This document shows positions 23,472 through 34,500 of a stretch of DNA of 43,583 nt, piece by piece (position 1 is the first letter of the stretch; each line of letters opens with the position of its first letter). Source of the stretch: Parabacteroides sp. PF5-9 (GTDB lineage Bacteria > Bacteroidota > Bacteroidia > Bacteroidales > Tannerellaceae); NCBI RefSeq assembly GCF_029893105.1, contig NZ_JARXWG010000031.1, positions 1-43,583 on the forward strand, in the 5' to 3' direction. The position numbers and the translations under genes were made by a program. Below the pieces are notes generated by a model. It was given only the letters and a program-made list of their open reading frames with translations. It had not been told where the DNA came from and searched no databases.

Positions 23472-26400
23472 ATGAAGCATTTATCCGTTGTGCGTTTGAG
23501 CGCTTTTTTAGTTTTAATACTACTCCTTGTGGCATGTAAACAACATAAACAGGAAGAAATAGTGCCTTCCGGCGAGTATACGCCTTATGTCAGTGGCTAT
23601 ACAGGTGGGGTTGTTTCTCAAACAGCGTCCATCATGTTGCAGTTAACACAACCGGTGGAAATGGTCGACTTGAGTTCGGAGGTAAAGGGAAATCCTTTCC
23701 GCTTTACCCCTTCGTTGAAAGGGAAAACCTATTGGAGAGATAATAAAACATTGGAATTTGTTCCCGAAGAGAAAGCGTTACAATCGGGACAGGTTTACCA
23801 GGTGTCTTTTCAGTTGGGTGATTATGCCCATGTACCTCAAGGTATGGAAAAATTTGAGTTTTCCTTTCAGGTCATGGAACGTAGTTTTATGCTTGATATG
23901 GAAGGAATATCTATTTCTCCGAACGCGCCCGATCAGGCGACTTATAAAGGGGTGATTCGTTTGAGTGATGTGATGGAAAAGCTGGAAGTTGAAAAAATGT
24001 TTTCAGTAAAAAGCGATGATAACCAATCGTTAACGATCGAAATAGAACCTCAGGGAAAGTCGGATCATTATACGTTTACTATTCCTTCCATTAAACGGGG
24101 AGAAGAGGATGTTACCTTAACGCTGACCGTCAACGGCGAAAAAGCCGGAATGACCAAAAAAGCGGAAGAGTCAATCCGGATCCCTGCCATGCATTCATTT
24201 CAGTTCTTAACGGGCAGACGTATTTCTGAGCCGGAAAACGGTATTCAACTCTCTTTCTCCGAACCTTTACTCGAATCACAGGATCTGACAGGGTTGATCA
24301 CGATTGTCGGTCTGTCGACTCCGGTATTTCAGATCATCGATGATAAAGTAAATGTTTATTTCGAGCCTTATAATCTATCGGGTGATGTGACGGTGTATAT
24401 CGACCGGGGGATAAAGAGTTACCTTGGAGATAAAATGCAGGAGGAGGGAAGGATCTCTTTCAGTAAACAGAATCATAAACCCAAAATTGAATTAATCAGT
24501 TCCGGAACAATCATACCTGATTCAAAGAACTTGATTATCCCGTTCCGGGCTGTGAATCTGAAAGCTGTAGATGTTAAGGTGATCCGGATTTTTGAAGATA
24601 ATGTACTGATGTTTTTACAGGATAACCCGCTCTCAGGGATGAACGAACTGCGGCGATCGGGACGTATGGTTTATAAAGAGACCCTTCGTCTGGATGCGGA
24701 TATGGAAAAAGACCTGAGTCTGTGGGATACGTATACGATTGATTTATCCAAACTCATCAAGCAGGAGCCGGGAGCCATTTACCGGGTTGAGTTTTCCATG
24801 CGTAAGGAGTATTCCACATTTCCCTGTTTTGATGGGGAGGAAGAGGATGCAGAGACAGCACAAGGGTTGACCAGGCTGTTGACCAGTGAATTGGATGAAG
24901 AGGAGGATGGTGTCTGGGATCAGACAAGTACGTATTATGATCCGTTCTATAGCAATATAAACTGGAGTTCGTTTGATTGGGATGAAACGGATAATCCATG
25001 CCACTCGTCTTATTATGCTTACCACAGTCGCGGAATAGCCTGTAATGTCTTGGCGACAAATCTGGGGCTGATTGTGAAACAGAATAAGAATAACAAGATG
25101 TGGATTGCGGTTACAGATATCCTTGATACGAAACCGGTGGCGCAGGCCGATGTGACGGTTTACAACTTTCAGTTGCAGCCTATCGGTAGTGCAAAAACGG
25201 ATGCCAACGGTTTCTGTGAAGTGGCACCGAAAAATAAACCGTTTATCGTCGTGGCTTCTCAAGGTAAACAGAAAACTTATCTGAAGGTGCAAGATGGTGA
25301 GGAAAAGTCGGTTAGTCGTTTTGATGTGGGTGGAAAGGAGATACAAAAGGGGTTGAAAGGATTTATTTATGGCGAAAGAGGCGTATGGCGTCCGGGTGAT
25401 ACACTGCATATAACCTTTATGATGGAAGATCGTGAGCAACGGATTCCTGATACGCATCCGGTCTCTTTTGAACTGTATAACCCACGCGGACAGTTTTATA
25501 GTAAACAGATATCCACGAAAGGGATGAACGGGTTTTATACCTTTCAGGTGGTGACAGATGCCAATGATCCGACTGGATTATGGAATGGCTATGTGAAAGT
25601 GGGAGGGACTTCGTTTCATAAATCATTCCGTGTTGAAGCAATCAAGCCCAACCGTTTGAAAATAAATTTGAAGGTGGCGGATGATTATATCGATGCTTCC
25701 CAAAAACAGATACCGGTCGAACTGAATTCGGCATGGCTTACTGGTGCTACGGCATCCAATCTGAAAGCAAAAGTGGAAATGACTCTTTCTAAGGCAAGTG
25801 TGCAATTTTCAAACTATAATCAATACATTTTTAATAATCCGGCCACAGAATTTACTGCCGATAAAACGGAACTGTTTGACGGAACACTGGATGGAGAGGG
25901 AAATGTGCTCTTCAACTTGAAGGCTCCTGATGCACAAAATGCACCGGGTATGTTACGCGCTGCGATTACTACTCGCGTGTATGAACCGGGAGGTGATGCG
26001 AGTATTCATACGACAACTGTTCCTTTCTCTCCGTTCTCATCCTATGTCGGCATTAATCTGAATCAACCGAAGAACAAATATATTGAAACCGATGCTGACC
26101 ATCAGTTTGATGTGATTACTGTAAATGCGGAAGGCAAGCCGGTAAGCCGTCAGAATCTGGAATACAAAGTGTTTCGAATCGGATGGAGTTGGTGGTGGGA
26201 GAACCGTAATGAGTCGTTTGCATCTTATATTAACAATAGTTCTTATACCCCCGAAGCAGAGGGCACGATTTCTACATCGAATGGAAAAGGAAACTTTAAA
26301 TTCCGTGTAAATTATCCTTCTTGGGGACGTTATCTGGTTTATGTAAAAGATCCGGAAAGCGGACATGCGACAGGTGGAACAGTATATATCGACTGGCCGG

Positions 26401-29093
26401 ATTGGCGCGGACGTTCGGATAAAACCGATCCGAGTGGTGTGACTATGCTGACATTCTCTGTAGATAAAGAGTCGTATGAGAATGGTGAGATGGTCTCTGT
26501 CATTATTCCGAAAGCAGCAGAAGGAGGACGTGCTTTGGTCGCATTGGAAAATGGCTCTACGGTGATACATCGTGAATGGGTGGAGATCTCCGGTCAGGGA
26601 GATACGAAATATCAGTTTAAAGTGACTCCCGAGATGGCTCCCAATGTCTATGTACATATTAGTTTGTTACAACCTCATATGCAGACAACGAATGAGTTGC
26701 CGATACGTATGTATGGGGTGGTTCCGGTATTTGTAAACAATAAAGCATCAAAACTCGAACCTCAGATAAAGATGGTGGATGTATTACGACCGGAAACAGC
26801 GTTTACAGTAGCTGTAAGCGAGAAAAATGGTAAAAAAATGACCTATACATTGGCTATAGTGGATGATGGACTACTCGATCTGACCAATTTCAAAACGCCT
26901 GATCCATGGTCGGAGTTTTATGCTCGCGAAGCGTTAGGCATTCGCACCTGGGATATGTTCGATCAAGTGATAGGCGCTTATACCGGAAGCTATAGTTCAC
27001 TTTTCAGTATCGGTGGGGATGAGATGCTGAAAGGGCAGGAGAGTAAGGCCAATCGGTTCCGACCGGTAGTGAAATTCTACGGACCATTCTCGCTCAACCC
27101 GGGAAAAACTGATAACCATACGATTACGTTGCCGATGTATGTCGGTTCTGTCCGTACAATGGTCATAGCCGGTCAGGATGGCGCGTATGGGAGTGCTGAA
27201 AAAACGACGCCTGTACGTACACCATTGATGGTGTTATCAACGTTGCCACGCGTACTTAGTTTTGGAGAAGAGATTTTGGTGCCGGTAAATGTCTTTGCGA
27301 TGGAGAATGATGTTAAAAATGTAACGGTAACGATTGAAACATCCGAAAACCTGTCGCTTGTCGACGGTAGTAAAAAAACAGTCTCCTTTACCGAACCGGG
27401 CGATCAAATGGTCTATTTTAAACTACGTACCGGAACGATTACCCGGAACGAGACGATAAAGATCAAAGCGAACGGAAACGGACACAGTACTTCTGAAACA
27501 ATAGAGATTGATGTGCGTAATCCGAATCCGGTGGTGACTCATTATGAAAGCAAATTGCTGGAGGGTGGACAGACAACAGACTTATCGTATCAGGTGAATG
27601 GAAACGTCAGTGATAGTTGGGTGAAACTGGAAGTGTCGCGCATTCCATCGGTAGATATTAGTCGCCGTTTTGATTTTCTTTATAATTATGAACATTATTG
27701 TACAGAACAACTGACCTCTCGTGCATTACCTTTGTTATTTATATCCCAGTTTAAAGAATTGACAGACACAGAAAAAGAATCAATCAACCAGAATGTAACG
27801 GAGGCTATCCGTAACCTTTACGGGCGTCAATTACCCAATGGGGGATTTGTTTACTGGCCAGGAAATCCGGAAGTCGATGAGTGGATTACTTCATATGTGG
27901 GTAGCTTCTTGATCATGGCACAGGAAAAAGGATATCAGATCAATAATTATGTATTGGATAAATGGAAAGCTTATCAACGAAAAGCAGCACAGAATTGGAC
28001 ACCGTTAAGCCGTGATTCCGACTGGTATTACTGGCAATCGGATTTACAACAGGCTTATCGCCTCTATACGCTGGCATTGGCAGGTTCTCCGGAATTAGGT
28101 GCAATGAACAGGATGAAGGAAATGACCGATCTATCCTTACAGGCCAAATGGCGTTTGGCCGCAGCCTATGCGTTGGATGGCAAGACCAATCCGGCGAATG
28201 AATTGGTATTTAATTCGGAAACAACAATAAAGGCGTACTCTTCGAGTAATCATATCTATGGCTCATATGACCGTGATGAGGCAATGATTCTTGAGACATT
28301 GGTATTGATGGGGCGCGATAGGGAAGCGTTTAATCAGGCACAGAAAGTATCGAAAAACTTGTCGAAAGAGACTTATTTCAGTACGCAGTCAACCGCTTTT
28401 GCTTTGATGGCTATGGGACGTCTGGCTGAGAAACTTTCCGGAGCCATTGATATGGCTTGGTCGTTAAATGGAAAAGAGCAGTCGGTGATTAAATCGGCTA
28501 AAGCTGTTTATCAGGCAGACCTGCCTTTATCTCCGAAAGAAGGGAAGGTTGCTGTTATGAATAAAGGAACCGGTGGATTATATGTAGACCTGGTAACCCG
28601 TACTCAATTAGAGAAAGATAATCTGCCGGAAGTTTCTAATAACCTGCGTTTGCGTGTAAGATATACTGATATGAACGGGCAAACCCTCAATGTCGCCAAC
28701 CTGAAACAGGGAACTGACTTTATCGTACAGGTGACAGTCGCTAATACAAACACATTTACAGATTACAATGATATTGCTTTAACACACATTATTCCTGCCG
28801 GCTGGGAAATCTATAACGAACGGATGACTCAACCTGATATGGAAAGTGAAGAAGGTGAAGAACATATTTCTTCGTCAAAACAATCGGATGATAGTTATAC
28901 GTACAGGGATATCCGTGATGATCGTGTGTTGACATACTTCAATCTGGCACGTAATAAGTCGAAAACATTTAATATTCGGTTACAGGCAACTTATGCAGGT
29001 GTATTTGTATTGCCAGCCATTCAGTGTGAAGCGATGTACGATACCGAGGTTCAAGCTCGGACAACAGCAAACAGGGTGATGGTGGAACAATAA
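23472..29093 (+). CDS. Bacterial alpha-2-macroglobulin lipoprotein
   Basis: The 1873-residue protein has a lipoprotein signal (lipobox LVAC, lipidated Cys22), N-terminal macroglobulin-like domains (about 50-700), an MG7-type region, the bait/MG domains and the thioester domain. The thioester motif CTEQ is at Cys1410-Gln1413 inside YNYEHYCTEQLTSRALP, so the covalent trapping chemistry is probably intact. The C-terminal domain (LTHIIPAGWEIYNERM) is the MG10-type receptor-binding equivalent. Such proteins trap attacking proteases in the periplasm. The partner gene pbpC follows after 16 bp, as in the E. coli yfhM-pbpC pair, where cell-wall repair is thought to accompany trapping. Confidence 0.95.
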   Translation: MKHLSVVRLSAFLVLILLLVACKQHKQEEIVPSGEYTPYVSGYTGGVVSQTASIMLQLTQPVEMVDLSSEVKGNPFRFTPSLKGKTYWRDNKTLEFVPEEKALQSGQVYQVSFQLGDYAHVPQGMEKFEFSFQVMERSFMLDMEGISISPNAPDQATYKGVIRLSDVMEKLEVEKMFSVKSDDNQSLTIEIEPQGKSDHYTFTIPSIKRGEEDVTLTLTVNGEKAGMTKKAEESIRIPAMHSFQFLTGRRISEPENGIQLSFSEPLLESQDLTGLITIVGLSTPVFQIIDDKVNVYFEPYNLSGDVTVYIDRGIKSYLGDKMQEEGRISFSKQNHKPKIELISSGTIIPDSKNLIIPFRAVNLKAVDVKVIRIFEDNVLMFLQDNPLSGMNELRRSGRMVYKETLRLDADMEKDLSLWDTYTIDLSKLIKQEPGAIYRVEFSMRKEYSTFPCFDGEEEDAETAQGLTRLLTSELDEEEDGVWDQTSTYYDPFYSNINWSSFDWDETDNPCHSSYYAYHSRGIACNVLATNLGLIVKQNKNNKMWIAVTDILDTKPVAQADVTVYNFQLQPIGSAKTDANGFCEVAPKNKPFIVVASQGKQKTYLKVQDGEEKSVSRFDVGGKEIQKGLKGFIYGERGVWRPGDTLHITFMMEDREQRIPDTHPVSFELYNPRGQFYSKQISTKGMNGFYTFQVVTDANDPTGLWNGYVKVGGTSFHKSFRVEAIKPNRLKINLKVADDYIDASQKQIPVELNSAWLTGATASNLKAKVEMTLSKASVQFSNYNQYIFNNPATEFTADKTELFDGTLDGEGNVLFNLKAPDAQNAPGMLRAAITTRVYEPGGDASIHTTTVPFSPFSSYVGINLNQPKNKYIETDADHQFDVITVNAEGKPVSRQNLEYKVFRIGWSWWWENRNESFASYINNSSYTPEAEGTISTSNGKGNFKFRVNYPSWGRYLVYVKDPESGHATGGTVYIDWPDWRGRSDKTDPSGVTMLTFSVDKESYENGEMVSVIIPKAAEGGRALVALENGSTVIHREWVEISGQGDTKYQFKVTPEMAPNVYVHISLLQPHMQTTNELPIRMYGVVPVFVNNKASKLEPQIKMVDVLRPETAFTVAVSEKNGKKMTYTLAIVDDGLLDLTNFKTPDPWSEFYAREALGIRTWDMFDQVIGAYTGSYSSLFSIGGDEMLKGQESKANRFRPVVKFYGPFSLNPGKTDNHTITLPMYVGSVRTMVIAGQDGAYGSAEKTTPVRTPLMVLSTLPRVLSFGEEILVPVNVFAMENDVKNVTVTIETSENLSLVDGSKKTVSFTEPGDQMVYFKLRTGTITRNETIKIKANGNGHSTSETIEIDVRNPNPVVTHYESKLLEGGQTTDLSYQVNGNVSDSWVKLEVSRIPSVDISRRFDFLYNYEHYCTEQLTSRALPLLFISQFKELTDTEKESINQNVTEAIRNLYGRQLPNGGFVYWPGNPEVDEWITSYVGSFLIMAQEKGYQINNYVLDKWKAYQRKAAQNWTPLSRDSDWYYWQSDLQQAYRLYTLALAGSPELGAMNRMKEMTDLSLQAKWRLAAAYALDGKTNPANELVFNSETTIKAYSSSNHIYGSYDRDEAMILETLVLMGRDREAFNQAQKVSKNLSKETYFSTQSTAFALMAMGRLAEKLSGAIDMAWSLNGKEQSVIKSAKAVYQADLPLSPKEGKVAVMNKGTGGLYVDLVTRTQLEKDNLPEVSNNLRLRVRYTDMNGQTLNVANLKQGTDFIVQVTVANTNTFTDYNDIALTHIIPAGWEIYNERMTQPDMESEEGEEHISSSKQSDDSYTYRDIRDDRVLTYFNLARNKSKTFNIRLQATYAGVFVLPAIQCEAMYDTEVQARTTANRVMVEQ

Positions 29094-29109
29094 TTTCCAA
29101 CCGTGCGAC

Positions 29110-31413
29110 ATGGGTTGTATTAATAACAAAATGAATATAAAAAAAGCAATCATCACAATGATTGTTCTTTTGGTTATTTGTTATGTTTTTTGTCTACCCC
29201 GACAGCTTTTCAACGAGACTTATTCAACTGTAGTCACAGATTATCAAGGTGAACTTCTTGGAGCCCGTATTGCGGATGATGGGCAATGGCGTTTTCCGGA
29301 ACGAAGAACAGTTCCGGAGAAGATGACAATATGCATGATTGAATTTGAGGATCGACATTTTTTTTATCATTGGGGAGTAAATCCTTTAGCAATAGGTAGA
29401 GCAATTATTCAAAATATAAAAGAAAAACGAGTGGTAAGTGGTGGAAGTACCATTACCATGCAAACAATCCGGTTAGCACGAAATAAATCACGAACAATAG
29501 GGGAGAAATTGATTGAGATGATCCTGGCTACTCGTCTGGAGTTTCGTTACTCGAAAAAAGACATTTTGGGACTGTATGCATCTCATGCTCCTTTTGGCGG
29601 AAATGTAGTTGGATTGGATGCCGCAGCCTGGCGTTATTTTGGACATGCTGTAGATCAATTATCTTGGGCAGAAGCGGCAACCCTGGCAGTTTTGCCAAAT
29701 GCCCCTGCTATAATTCATCCGGGCAAAAGTAGAGAAGCACTCTTAAAGAAGCGAAATCGCCTGTTGAATCGTTTATTGGAGTCCGGGAGGATTGATGTAT
29801 CTACTTATGAACTAGCATTGAGTGAGCCATTACCGGATGCGCCTCTGCCTTTGCCTCAGATTGCACCTCATTTAGTCAGTTATTTCAATACTGTACAAAA
29901 AGGCAAACAGACGATTTCTACCATTGATAAAGGAATTCAACAACGGGTAGAAGATTTATTGGAACGTTGGAATAATGAATTTCGCCGTAGTGATATACGC
30001 AACATGGCTGCATTGGTAGTTGATGTTGAAACAAACCATATAGTGGCCTATTGCGGAAACGTTTGTTTTAATGAACAAGTATCCGGAAACCAGGTAGATA
30101 TTATTCGTGCTCCGAGAAGTACGGGAAGTATATTGAAACCTTTCCTTTATTATGCCGCATTACAGGAAGGGGTGATATTGCCCCGAACATTATTGCCGGA
30201 TATACCGGTAAATATAAACGGTTTCTCCCCTCAAAATTTCAATATGCAGTATGAAGGGGCTGTTCCCGCCTCTGAAGTAATTGCTCGTTCATTGAATATC
30301 CCTTCTGTTCAGTTGTTACGACAATATAGCGTGCCGAAATTTTATAGTTTTCTGAAAGAAATGGGATTTACCACGCTGACAAAACCAGCAGGTCATTATG
30401 GTTTATCATTGATACTGGGTGGAGCAGAAGCTACCCTGTGGGATGTGTGCGGTGGATATGCAAATATGGCACGTGCTCTTTTAGGTGTAGACCCATTATC
30501 ATTAGCTCTGATACAACATAAAGAAAATGCAATTAAGGGAAAGGATATTTTTCAATCTGGGGCTGTCTGGCAGGTATTTGATGCCATAAAAGAAGTCAAT
30601 CGTCCTGAAGAAATTGATTGGAGAATAATTCCTTCTATGCAAACTATTGCCTGGAAAACAGGGACGAGTTATGGATTCAGAGATGCCTGGGCAGTAGGAG
30701 TCACTAAGCGTTATGTAGTTGGTGTATGGGTCGGGAATGCATCCGGTGAGGGTAAACCTGGATTAGTTGGAGCAAGAACAGCAGGGCCGGTGATGTTTGA
30801 TATTTTCAACCTATTACCTTCTTCCCGTTGGTTTGATCAACCTTACCCGGAATTTACGGAAGCTGAAGTTTGTCGTTATTCCGGACATTTGAAGGGGAGA
30901 TATTGCGAAGAAACGGATACGGTTTTGCTTCTTCCAAATGGATTACGCACACAGACATGCCCTTATCATCATCTTGTAAATTTGACTACGGATGAAAATT
31001 TTCGGGTATATGAAAATTGTATGGGTAATGAAACGACTATCCAACGGAAATGGTTCACTTTACCACCTGTCTGGGAATGGTACTATAAACAACATCATCC
31101 GGAATACAAACAACTTCCTCCCTTTAAATCGGGTTGTGGAGAAGACAGCCGGCAGGTGATGCAATTTATCTATCCTGAAATGAATGCACATGTGTATTTA
31201 CCAAAACAAATGGATGGAAGTCCGGGGCAAATGACATTTGAACTGGTTCATAGTAACAGAAACGCAATCGTTTATTGGCATCTGGATGAAACTTATCTTT
31301 CCTCTACTCAGGATTTTCATAAAATTTCTATTATTCCGTCTAAAGGCAAACATTCCATGACTGTGGTAGATGATGAAGGAAATGCGTTGTCTGTTACTTT
31401 TCATGTTGAATAA
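29110..31413 (+). CDS. pbpC: Penicillin-binding protein 1C (bifunctional transglycosylase/transpeptidase)
   Basis: The 767-residue inner-membrane enzyme polymerises and cross-links peptidoglycan. One membrane helix (about 12-28) is followed by a GT51 domain with catalytic E80 (EFEDRHFF) and GGSTITMQ. The transpeptidase domain has S340-I-L-K343, SLN and K516-T-G-T519. A C-terminal BiPBP_C domain (from about 690) is the mark of the 1C class. The annotated ATG at 29110 gives MGCINNK before a second ATG at 29131 (MNIKKAIITMIVLLV); the second is the more natural start. Co-transcribed with the alpha-2-macroglobulin. Confidence 0.95.
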   Translation: MGCINNKMNIKKAIITMIVLLVICYVFCLPRQLFNETYSTVVTDYQGELLGARIADDGQWRFPERRTVPEKMTICMIEFEDRHFFYHWGVNPLAIGRAIIQNIKEKRVVSGGSTITMQTIRLARNKSRTIGEKLIEMILATRLEFRYSKKDILGLYASHAPFGGNVVGLDAAAWRYFGHAVDQLSWAEAATLAVLPNAPAIIHPGKSREALLKKRNRLLNRLLESGRIDVSTYELALSEPLPDAPLPLPQIAPHLVSYFNTVQKGKQTISTIDKGIQQRVEDLLERWNNEFRRSDIRNMAALVVDVETNHIVAYCGNVCFNEQVSGNQVDIIRAPRSTGSILKPFLYYAALQEGVILPRTLLPDIPVNINGFSPQNFNMQYEGAVPASEVIARSLNIPSVQLLRQYSVPKFYSFLKEMGFTTLTKPAGHYGLSLILGGAEATLWDVCGGYANMARALLGVDPLSLALIQHKENAIKGKDIFQSGAVWQVFDAIKEVNRPEEIDWRIIPSMQTIAWKTGTSYGFRDAWAVGVTKRYVVGVWVGNASGEGKPGLVGARTAGPVMFDIFNLLPSSRWFDQPYPEFTEAEVCRYSGHLKGRYCEETDTVLLLPNGLRTQTCPYHHLVNLTTDENFRVYENCMGNETTIQRKWFTLPPVWEWYYKQHHPEYKQLPPFKSGCGEDSRQVMQFIYPEMNAHVYLPKQMDGSPGQMTFELVHSNRNAIVYWHLDETYLSSTQDFHKISIIPSKGKHSMTVVDDEGNALSVTFHVE

Positions 31414-31535
31414 CATTTTACATTTCAAAAGCTTTTTTATATAGTTCAATCGCTATTACAGTCATTTCAATTACTATTTATAAAAAGGTAGAGTCGGCAC
31501 AAATATCTTTACTCTATTATTAAAGCAGTAAGAAG

Positions 31536-34500
31536 ATGTTTAAAGCTATTGTACATTTTTCCATTCGTAAAAAACTATTTATTGGTATTGCAACTGTCTT
31601 TCTGTTGATAGGAGGTATCTATGCTATGATGACTTTGCCTATTGATGCGGTTCCGGATATAACAAATAACCAGGTACAAATCGTTACTGTATCGCCGACA
31701 TTAGCTCCTCAGGAGGTGGAACAGTTAATTACATTTCCTATTGAAATAGCCATGAGTAATATCATGAATGTTGTTGAAATCAGATCTGTATCCCGTTTTG
31801 GACTCTCTTTGGTCACTGTGGTCTTTGACGAAAAAGTTCCGACATTGGATGCGCGACAGTTGATTAATGAACAGATACAAACGGTGGCCGGAGAAATACC
31901 TTCTGAATTAGGTACTCCTGAATTAATGCCTATAACAACAGGATTAGGGGAAATTTATCAATATGTATTAGAAGTTGCTCCGGGTTACGAAGACAAATAC
32001 GATGCCATGGAACTTCGCACGATACAAGACTGGATCGTTAAACGTCAATTAAGTGGGATATCAGGAATTGTCGAGATAAACAGTTTCGGAGGGTATTTAA
32101 AACAATATGAAGTAGCCGTTGATCCTGATATACTTTACTCGTTGAATATAACTATAGGAGAAGTTTATGAGGCATTAATGCGAAATAATCAGAATACGGG
32201 TGGTAGTTATATCGAAAAAATGAATAAGGCTTATTATATCCGCTCAGAAGGAATGATTACTCAACTGTCAGATATAGAACAAATCGTAGTCTCTAACCGA
32301 GGTGGTATTCCGATTCATATTCGTGATGTTGGTCATGTACGCTTTGGAGCACCGAAACGCTTTGGAGCAATGACTATGGACGGAAAAGGTGAATGTGTGG
32401 GAGGTATCGCCATGATGCTGAAAGGAGCAAATGCTAATATTGTAACAAAAGAGTTAGAAGCCCGGGTAGAGAAAGTACAGAAGATGCTGCCCGAGGGAGT
32501 TGTTCTGGAACCTTATTTGAATCGATCAGCCTTAGTGAATAGAAATATATTCACAGTAATAAAGAATCTGGTAGAAGGTGCTTTGATTGTCTTTTTAGTT
32601 TTAATCATATTTCTCGGTAATTTTCGGGCCGGCTTGATTGTAGCGTCTGTTATTCCGTTGGCGATGTTGTTTGGTTTTATTATGATGCGACTATTTGGTG
32701 TAACAGCCAACTTAATGAGTTTGGGCGCCATTGATTTTGGGATAGTTGTGGATGGTTCTATTGTAATAGTCGAAGGAATGTTGGCACATCTTTATAGTAA
32801 AAGGTTGGCCGGTAAAGCATTGTCGAAAACAGAGATGGATCAGGAAATTGAAGCCGGAGCCGGAGGAGTGGTCAGAAGTGCAACTTTTGCTGTTCTGATT
32901 ATTTTGATTGTATTTTTTCCAATACTTACCCTTTCCGGTATAGAAGGAAAGTATTTTACACCTATGGCAAAAACATTGGTATTCTGTATTATCGGAGCAC
33001 TGATATTATCATTGACTTATATTCCGATGATGGCCTCACTCTTTTTGAAAAAAACAATTTCAACAAAACCGACCTTTGCCGATCGTTTCTTTCAAGAACT
33101 CAATAAGATCTATAAAAAAGGACTTCATTTTTGCTTACATCATATATGGATTACTTTAGGTACGGCTTTTATTGCACTTGCAGCATCTTTATTTTTATTT
33201 ACTCGTTTAGGTGCAGAGTTTATTCCAACCTTGGATGAGGGTGATTTTGCGATGCAGATGACGTTGCCGGCCGGAAGTTCTTTATCCAGAAGTATAGAAT
33301 TATCAACTGAAGCAGAAAAGACTCTTTTAGCAAAATTTCCGGAAATTAAACATGTAGTTTCAAAAATAGGTACGGCCGAAGTACCTACTGATCCGATGGC
33401 AGTAGAAGATGCAGACATTATGATTGTAATGAAGCCATTTAAAGAGTGGACTTCAGCTTCGAGCCGTGCGGAGATGGTTGAAAAGATGAAAAAAGCTTTA
33501 GAACAGGTTGGTGGAGCGGAATTTAATTTTAGCCAACCGATTCAATTACGTTTTAATGAATTGATGACTGGAGCCAAAGCTGATATTGCGATTAAACTAT
33601 ATGGCGAAGATATGGAAGAGTTATATGCGAAGGCTCGTGAGGCTGCCCGTTATGTGCGTCAGGTTCCGGGAGCAGATGATGTATTGGTCGAACAAGCGAT
33701 GGGACTTCCACAATTAGTTGTGAGTTATGATCGTTCAAAGATTGCCCGTTACGGAATGAATATTGAAGAATTAAATACCCTTATTCGCACAGCATATGCT
33801 GGTGAAGTAGCAGGAGTCGTGTTTGAGAATGAACGTCGCTTTGATCTTGTTGTACGTTTGGATAGTGATAAAATTTCCGATCTGAATCTGGATAAACTGT
33901 TTGTACGCACAGTGGAAGGTATACCTGTTCCGATCAGTGAAGTTGCTGATATTGAGTTAATAGATGGCCCGTTGCAGATTAATCGCGATGCGACAAAACG
34001 CAGGGTGGTTATAGGCGTCAATGTACGTGATGCAGATATCCAGCAAGTGGTTAATAACATACAAAACGTTTTGGAGAAAAATATTAAGCTGAAACCGGGT
34101 TATTATTTTGAATATGGCGGACAATTTGAAAATCTTCAGAATGCGATTAGTACGTTAACTGTAGTAATTCCGGTAGCTCTGCTTCTTATCTTACTGCTTT
34201 TATTTTTTGCTTTTAAAGGTATAACGTATACAATGGTGGTATTTTCTACTGTTCCATTGTCTCTGATAGGAGGGATTTTAGCTTTGTGGATTCGTGGCTT
34301 ATCATTTAGTATTTCTGCAGGAGTTGGGTTTATAGCTCTATTTGGAGTGTCGGTTTTGAATGGCATTTTAATGATTAATCATTTTAATGATTTACAAAAA
34401 CAACATATCTATCAGATGACAACAAATCGTATTATAGCAAAAGGATGTCCACACTTATTGCGACCTGTTTTTCTAACAGGATTGGTGGCATCGTTGGGTT

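Noticed and set aside
24744-25457. 237-codon minus-strand open frame
   Set aside because: It is antisense within the alpha-2-macroglobulin gene, whose frame has clear domain content; the antisense product is His/Arg/Ile-rich with no domain.
26037-26657. 206-codon minus-strand open frame
   Set aside because: Also antisense inside the alpha-2-macroglobulin gene; no domain or promoter support.
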